Shown one piece after another: positions 5,175 to 9,387 of a stretch of DNA of 9,387 bases. The stretch covers positions 1 through 9,387 of the forward strand of contig WJKT01000105.1 of assembly GCA_014728955.1 (NCBI GenBank), written 5' to 3'. The number at the start of each line of letters is the position of its first letter. Position 1 is the stretch's first letter. The position numbers and the translations under genes were made by a program. A model generated the notes under the pieces. That model was given only the letters and a program-made list of their open reading frames with translations. It was not told where the DNA came from and ran no database searches. This stretch comes from Candidatus Peregrinibacteria bacterium (GTDB taxonomy: Bacteria; Patescibacteriota; Gracilibacteria; UBA1369; PNNO01).

Positions 5175-6488
5175 TCATTCCGATTTTTTTTGTGAACGCA
5201 ACCAATCGAGGGCTTCGGCCCTCGATTTTATTTCTCGAGCCAATTGTTTTTCGTATGCTCTTTCCAAAACCTCACCCACACGTTCTCCGGGAGACAATTG
5301 CATAATTTTCATTACATCTTTCCCAGATATAAACGGTTTGGGCTTTTCCGGCATATCTTTGATCACTTCCCGGTATCGTTTCAATATCTTTTCATAAAGC
5401 GACATATCACGCGGAATAATACCTTTTGCATCAGCCTCAAAAACCTGCATTAAATTAAGGAAATCCTCTTTCAAAAACCATTTTCTTGCCTTCCCTTCAG
5501 ACATTTCCACCAAGGGCACCATCATCATATGATGTTCAACAAGCCATTCCACTTTTCTTCTGTCTTTACCGGGAAATTTCAATCGAGTAAAAATATCGTG
5601 AACAATTTCCCGACTTCGTGAAACATGCCCGTCATAACGTATACGTTCTTTCAACGAGAATGTATCTACTTTTCCCACATCATGAAGCAATGCAGCCCAC
5701 TTTACATTACGCGATGCATGATCATCACATTCTTGTAACGCCCTTAAACTGTGATCCCACACATCACCTTCCTGATGATACTCATGAGGCTGGGGCACAC
5801 CATGAAGTGCTTCCAGCTCGGGAATAACGTGATCCAAAATCCCCAATTCACTTAAATCTTCAAACGCCTGCGCCCGATTTTCACCTTCGATCATTCTGTT
5901 TAATTCATAATGCACTCGCTGGGCTGTCACATTTTCTATAAGAGCAGCATGATTCTTAAGCGCTTTATACGTATCGGGATGATATTGAAAATCAAACTGA
6001 TTCTTAAAACGGACTGCACGTAAAATACGCAAGTGGTCTTCCAAAATACGCTGATGAGGGTTTCCGATAAACCTTATAAGCTCAGCATCTAAATCTTTTT
6101 GTCCACCAACATAATCAAATACTTTATCGCTCAAGGGGTCATAAAACATACCATTGATCGTAAAATCACGCCTCTGGGCATCTTCTTTTGCATTGGTAAA
6201 GAGTACTGCGTCAGGTCTTCTCCCGTCAGAATATCCACTATCAGATCTAAATGACGCAACTTCAAACGTATGCTCACCTTTAATAACCAAAATAACACCA
6301 AATTCTTTCCCTACAGGTTTTGTTACCTCGAGAATTTCTTCAATTTCTTCAGGTTTTGCGGATGTTACAATATCGTAATCATTCGGCTCATGACCGAGCA
6401 AAATATCTCGGACACAGCCTCCCGCCCAATACGCTTGGTGCCCCGCATTTCGAAGCTTTTCAATAATACTGATAGATGTGGGCTTCAT
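5175..6488 (-). CDS. cca: CCA-adding tRNA nucleotidyltransferase with HD domain
   Basis: A class II tRNA nucleotidyltransferase, 437 aa, adding or repairing the 3' CCA end of tRNA from CTP and ATP without a template. The head domain has GGCVRDILLG (23-32) and the catalytic DYD (D37, D39). DAQRRD (103-108, motif C) and EDHLR (150-154, the EDxxR nucleotide-recognition motif) are present, followed by the RILRAVRF segment. A C-terminal HD domain has H246, H269-D270 (LLHDVGK), H288 and H319/H320, suggesting added metal-dependent phosphohydrolase activity. All motifs of a full CCA enzyme are present, so a split CC- or A-adding enzyme is less likely, though not excluded. A moderate SD (AAGGA, 5 nt spacing) precedes the ATG at 6488. 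The stop is TGA. It is convergent with the bactofilin-like gene with a 2-bp gap, and its last codons double as that gene's terminator. It is divergent from tsaD. Confidence 0.95.
   Translation of the reverse strand: MKPTSISIIEKLRNAGHQAYWAGGCVRDILLGHEPNDYDIVTSAKPEEIEEILEVTKPVGKEFGVILVIKGEHTFEVASFRSDSGYSDGRRPDAVLFTNAKEDAQRRDFTINGMFYDPLSDKVFDYVGGQKDLDAELIRFIGNPHQRILEDHLRILRAVRFKNQFDFQYHPDTYKALKNHAALIENVTAQRVHYELNRMIEGENRAQAFEDLSELGILDHVIPELEALHGVPQPHEYHQEGDVWDHSLRALQECDDHASRNVKWAALLHDVGKVDTFSLKERIRYDGHVSRSREIVHDIFTRLKFPGKDRRKVEWLVEHHMMMVPLVEMSEGKARKWFLKEDFLNLMQVFEADAKGIIPRDMSLYEKILKRYREVIKDMPEKPKPFISGKDVMKIMQLSPGERVGEVLERAYEKQLAREIKSRAEALDWLRSQKKSE
5204..5233 (+). terminator. UUCG-loop intrinsic terminator inside the cca 3' end
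   Basis: On the plus strand, ATCGAGGGC (5205-5213) pairs perfectly with GCCCTCGAT (5218-5226) around a TTCG tetraloop closed by C-G, an exceptionally stable fold. TTTTATTT follows (5226-5233). It lies about 33 bp after the bactofilin-like stop codon and ends that transcript. On the minus strand the same bases encode cca residues Lys-Ser-Arg-Ala-Glu-Ala-Leu-Asp, and no U-tract follows in that direction. Confidence 0.87.
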
Positions 6489-6512
6489 AATTTTCCTTTT
6501 ATCTTACTTTTT

Positions 6513-6520
6513 ATTATACT
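6513..6520. promoter_or_regulatory. Overlapping -10 boxes for divergent cca and tsaD
   Basis: ATTATACT reads as TATACT on the plus strand (6515-6520), about 26 nt before the tsaD ATG, and as TATAAT on the minus strand (6513-6518), about 24 nt before the cca ATG. Neither side has a convincing -35 (best minus match TTTATA at 18 bp spacing). If both are used, the divergent genes would compete for one RNA polymerase site within the 58-bp gap. Confidence 0.35.
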
Positions 6521-6546
6521 ACAAAGCGCACTTTTTTATAAACTAT

Positions 6547-7578
6547 ATGCGTATACTCGGAATAGAAACATCATGTGACGAAACTGCTGTTGCCATTGTT
6601 GAAGATGGAAAAACGGTTCTTTCAAATACTATTGCCTCTCAAATAGACATTCATAAAAAGACCGGCGGAGTGGTGCCGGAAGTGGCCGCTCGAGAACATA
6701 TTCTGAAGATTATTCCCACCATTGAACAAAGTCTTCACGACGCCCATTGCCAGTGGGATGATATTGACGCTATTGCAGCCGTACCCGGGCCAGGACTGAT
6801 TAGCGCCCTTATAACCGGAGCCTTAACAGCATCAACACTCGCCCTTATTAAAAACAAACCGCTCATTCCCGTTCATCATATACTCGCACACATATACGGT
6901 AATTGGTGTGATCGAGATGAAAAAATACAATTTCCCGTACTTGTCCTTACGGTGTCGGGGGGACATAATGATCTTATTTTAATGGAAGATCACCATACCT
7001 TTACGTTATTGGGGCAATCACGGGACGATGCAGCAGGCGAAGCATTTGATAAAGTTGCCAAAATACTCGGCCTTGGCTATCCGGGAGGTCCGGCTATTCA
7101 AAAAGAAGCCGCTCATGGAAACGACCACGCTCTTTTATTACCAAAAGCAACACTGGATAATCCGTTTGATTTTAGCTTTTCGGGTCTTAAAACAGCCGTT
7201 TTATATGAGGTGCAATCTAAATATGGAAAACATTTTGACCCCGCTGATTTAGATCCCACCTTTGTGCGCGATATGGCAGCAACCTTTCAACAAACCGTGG
7301 CAGAAACACTTATCGAAACACTATTTAGAGCATACGACCACCATGCTCCAAAAGAAATTCATCTCGCCGGTGGCGTTTCGGCAAACACCGTACTTCGTGA
7401 CCATGCCCAAACCGTATTCAAACCCTATAATATTCCTTTACGATATCCAAAAAAAACACAGTATTGTACAGACAATGCGGCAATGGTTGCCTCATGCGGA
7501 TACTTTTTTTATCAGAAAAATCCAAAAGGATATGAATCGTGGCGCACCATTATGCCCAATGCGGATTTTACTTTTTAA
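6547..7578 (+). CDS. tsaD: tRNA N6-adenosine threonylcarbamoyltransferase TsaD
   Basis: Transfers the threonylcarbamoyl group from threonylcarbamoyl-AMP to A37 of ANN-decoding tRNAs (t6A), working with TsaB and TsaE, neither of which is in this window. The 343-aa product starts with the classic MRILGIETSCDETAVAIVED. The metal ligands H111 and H115 are in HHILAH, with the third, D309, in TDNAAM. Other ASKHA-fold signatures are VPGPGLISAL (79-88), VSGGHNDL (136-143), the GEAFDKVAK loop with GYPGGP, FSFSGLK (209-215) and LAGGVSANTVLR (273-284). Length matches the family. An in-frame ATG at 6478 would add 23 hydrophobic residues and overlap cca, so 6547 is the real start. No SD is visible. The next gene follows after 49 bp without a terminator. 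Confidence 0.96.
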   Translation: MRILGIETSCDETAVAIVEDGKTVLSNTIASQIDIHKKTGGVVPEVAAREHILKIIPTIEQSLHDAHCQWDDIDAIAAVPGPGLISALITGALTASTLALIKNKPLIPVHHILAHIYGNWCDRDEKIQFPVLVLTVSGGHNDLILMEDHHTFTLLGQSRDDAAGEAFDKVAKILGLGYPGGPAIQKEAAHGNDHALLLPKATLDNPFDFSFSGLKTAVLYEVQSKYGKHFDPADLDPTFVRDMAATFQQTVAETLIETLFRAYDHHAPKEIHLAGGVSANTVLRDHAQTVFKPYNIPLRYPKKTQYCTDNAAMVASCGYFFYQKNPKGYESWRTIMPNADFTF

Positions 7579-7627
7579 AAAAATTCGGTACACTATAAAG
7601 GGTTTCCTAGGTTTTCAATAAGCACTT

Positions 7628-8656
7628 ATGGTAAAACGAACATTCTTCTTCCTCTTGTTCCTCATTATCGGCATCTCTCTGTTTCTCTCGGTTCTCTTTA
7701 ATACAGGTCTTGAGGAAATTGGAACAACACTAGCGGAATTTTCACTCTTGCATTTTATTATCTTCTTAGTACTTTCATTACTTAATTTTGCCCTGTTCAC
7801 CTATCGCTGGGGCGTTATTATCAAGCAACATAATAAAAAGAAAAAAGTTCCTTTTTATCGTCTCTTTTTACACAGAATGTCTGCTTATGCCGTTAGCTAC
7901 CTCACTCCTTCGGCTACAACAGGAGGTGAACCGGTGCGAATCTTCTTTCTTCAAGAAGAGGGCGTTGCCACAAGAACTGCTATTTCATCGACGGTTATTG
8001 ATAAAATTTTTGAATATACAGCGCTTATATTATTTATTTTTTCAGGTGTTGTCGTGTCATTGTTCCAGGGGTCTTTGTTTAGCGGAAAAGCCGAATTAAT
8101 GCTCCTTGGGTTTATTGTTCTATTCGGTGGTCTTATTTTTTGGTTTTATTATGCAACAATTAAGAATATCGGTTTTTTTAGTTCGATATTGAATTTTTGT
8201 AAACTCAATAAAATAAAATGGATAAAAAAATGTGAGAAATCCATTCTCCATATTGAAAAACAGATGGCTCACTTTTATACGCAAAACATTCCGCGCTTTA
8301 TCTTCTTGATGTTTTTATCTTTTTGCATGGTTTTCTTTATGGTTTTTGAACACTACTTAATAGCCCGTTTTCTGGGAGTTAAGTTAACCTTCTTGCAATC
8401 TTTTCTCAGCGCCACGCTCCCTGGCATTTCATATATGATCCCCGTTCCCGGAGCATTAGGCATGCTTGAAGGAAGTCATGCCGGCATTTTCGCCATTCTC
8501 GGCGTATCAATTAATGTCTTTGTTTTTGTTCTCATTATTCGTATACGAGATCTCATCTTTATTCTTATAGGATTGGGGCACGCCTCCAAACACGGAATAC
8601 AAATGATGTATCGTTCCTTTATTAAAAACGGAAACAAAAAGATGCCGAAAACTTGA
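7628..8656 (+). CDS. LPG_synthase_TM / UPF0104 family flippase-like membrane protein
   Basis: A 342-aa polytopic membrane protein. Hydrophobic segments lie at about 4-24, 42-59, 128-148, 157-175, 222-242, 262-280, 283-304 and 306-318. Family signatures are SYLTPSATTGGEPVRIFFL split across 90-108, STVIDKIFE (121-129) and PVPGALGMLEG (272-282), matching the membrane domain of lysylphosphatidylglycerol synthases (PF03706; YbhN/AglD-like). There is no C-terminal aminoacyl-transferase domain, so it should not make lysyl-lipid itself; stand-alone members are thought to move or handle polyprenyl or phospholipid-linked molecules. Substrate is unknown. A TATAAA box at 7594-7599 could be a -10 but lacks a good -35, so it may be read through from tsaD. 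No SD. The Lys-rich tail (KNGNKKMPKT) is cytoplasmic by the positive-inside rule if the topology is as drawn. It stops with TGA. Confidence 0.88.
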   Translation: MVKRTFFFLLFLIIGISLFLSVLFNTGLEEIGTTLAEFSLLHFIIFLVLSLLNFALFTYRWGVIIKQHNKKKKVPFYRLFLHRMSAYAVSYLTPSATTGGEPVRIFFLQEEGVATRTAISSTVIDKIFEYTALILFIFSGVVVSLFQGSLFSGKAELMLLGFIVLFGGLIFWFYYATIKNIGFFSSILNFCKLNKIKWIKKCEKSILHIEKQMAHFYTQNIPRFIFLMFLSFCMVFFMVFEHYLIARFLGVKLTFLQSFLSATLPGISYMIPVPGALGMLEGSHAGIFAILGVSINVFVFVLIIRIRDLIFILIGLGHASKHGIQMMYRSFIKNGNKKMPKT

Positions 8657-8680
8657 TTAAATAAATAAAAGGTATATTAT
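8653..8680 (+). promoter_or_regulatory. Weak candidate promoter of hisS
   Basis: TTGATT (8653-8658), a 16-bp spacer and TATTAT (8675-8680) lie before the hisS ATG at 8706. The -35 overlaps the stop codon of the upstream membrane-protein gene. A TATACT follows at 8680-8685 but is too far from that -35. The region is AT-rich, so chance matches are likely. Confidence 0.35.
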
Positions 8681-8705
8681 ATACTCTAACGCACTAATTT
8701 TCACT

Positions 8706-9387
8706 ATGGCCAACGAAAAAAACGACAAAGCCTCGAAAGACTCTAAACCAAAAACGTTTCAAACTCCAAAAGGTGTTCATGACATTCTTCCTAATGATCA
8801 TGAGTATTACACCTATATTAAGAAAGTCGTACGTCATCGATTGCGACAAGCCGGGTTTAAACGTATTTCAACACCTGTGTTCGAGTATACCGACGTGTTT
8901 GCCCGCAGTATAGGTGATGCAACAGATATTGTTGAAAAGGAAATGTACACCTTTAACGACAAGAAAAATCGCAGCCTTACTCTTAAACCGGAAGGTACTG
9001 CCGGTGTTGTACGTGCCTACATTCAGCATGGAATGAAACAATTGCCACAACCGGTGGAGTTGTATTACATTGAGCCTCATTTCCGGTATGACCGACCACA
9101 ACGAGGTCGATATCGACAATTTTGGCAATTCGGCTACGAAATTATTGGCGAACTGGATGCCGCACTGGATGCGCAAGTCATTTTTATTGCCAATAAAATT
9201 AATGAAGATCTGGGTATCGAAAAGTTATTCGATATACAAATAAATACAATCGGATCACTTGATGATCGGCAAAAATATATTCAGGCACTTAAAGATTATT
9301 ACTACGGAAAAGAACGCTCGCTCTGTCCGCACTGTAAAGAAAGACTGGAAAAAAACCCTCTTCGATTACTTGATTGCAAAAACGAAG
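8706..9387 (+). CDS. hisS: Histidyl-tRNA synthetase, N-terminal part
   Basis: A class II aminoacyl-tRNA synthetase charging tRNA-His; 227 complete codons are visible and the rest lies beyond the window. Class II motif 1 is around STPVFEYTDVFARSIGD (55-71). The histidine/ATP site has TLKPEGTAGVVRAYI (92-106), and motif 2 is EPHFRYDRPQRGRYRQFW (123-140) followed by QFGYEIIG. The insertion region ends in CPHCKERLEKNPLRLLDCK (207-225), typical of bacterial HisRS. Two points are mildly unusual: a Lys-rich 18-residue N-terminal extension before TFQTPKGVHDILP, and Trp140 where RQFHQF is commoner. No start other than 8706 fits as well. No SD is seen. It may be transcribed with tsaD and the membrane-protein gene or from the weak local promoter. 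Confidence 0.95.
   Translation, partial: MANEKNDKASKDSKPKTFQTPKGVHDILPNDHEYYTYIKKVVRHRLRQAGFKRISTPVFEYTDVFARSIGDATDIVEKEMYTFNDKKNRSLTLKPEGTAGVVRAYIQHGMKQLPQPVELYYIEPHFRYDRPQRGRYRQFWQFGYEIIGELDAALDAQVIFIANKINEDLGIEKLFDIQINTIGSLDDRQKYIQALKDYYYGKERSLCPHCKERLEKNPLRLLDCKNE

Noticed and set aside
6478..6546. Upstream ATG for tsaD at 6478
   Set aside because: It would overlap cca and add a hydrophobic stretch not found in TsaD; the canonical MRILGIETS start is at 6547.
8868..9176. Minus-strand 102-aa frame within hisS
   Set aside because: It is antisense to conserved HisRS motifs and shows no motif or initiation signal of its own.

Overview
The window looks like chromosomal housekeeping DNA from a bacterium with an AT-leaning genome, short intergenic gaps and few Shine-Dalgarno (SD) sequences. 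It also carries cell-surface genes with S-layer homology (SLH) domains. TGA clearly serves as a stop (genes ending at 692, 5175 and 8656), so the code is standard, which argues against the UGA-recoding Gracilibacteria/Absconditabacteria. My best guess is another Patescibacteria (CPR) lineage. This rests on gene style and the SLH and bactofilin-like membrane proteins, not on a marker tree, so it is tentative.

Layout. 1-1609 (minus strand): two tandem exported SLH proteins. The one at the window edge is cut off in its second SLH domain; the other is complete and carries a striking Tyr-rich 9-residue repeat. 1610-2136: a divergent control region, then a 75-codon orphan gene on the plus strand. 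That gene has a near-ideal sigma-70 promoter, a long leader hairpin, a perfect SD and a strong intrinsic terminator. 2135-2554 (minus): rlmH, a 23S rRNA pseudouridine methyltransferase. 2601-5172 (plus): an RlmD/TrmA-family rRNA m5U methyltransferase, then an exported bactofilin-like beta-repeat protein with C-terminal membrane helices. 5175-6488 (minus): the CCA-adding enzyme, convergent with the preceding gene; a UUCG-loop terminator for the plus strand lies inside its 3' coding end. 6547-9387 (plus): tsaD (t6A37 synthesis), a flippase-like LPG_synthase_TM membrane protein, and the 5' part of hisS.

How they fit. Five genes act on translation RNAs: rlmH and the m5U enzyme on rRNA, and cca, tsaD and hisS on tRNA. 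Four encode envelope or exported proteins: two SLH proteins, the bactofilin-like protein and the flippase-like protein. The 75-aa gene is unassigned and is the most interesting item. I see no mobile element, CRISPR array, tRNA or rRNA. No gene-free stretch exceeds 300 bases; the longest, 1610-1838, holds the divergent promoters and leader hairpin.
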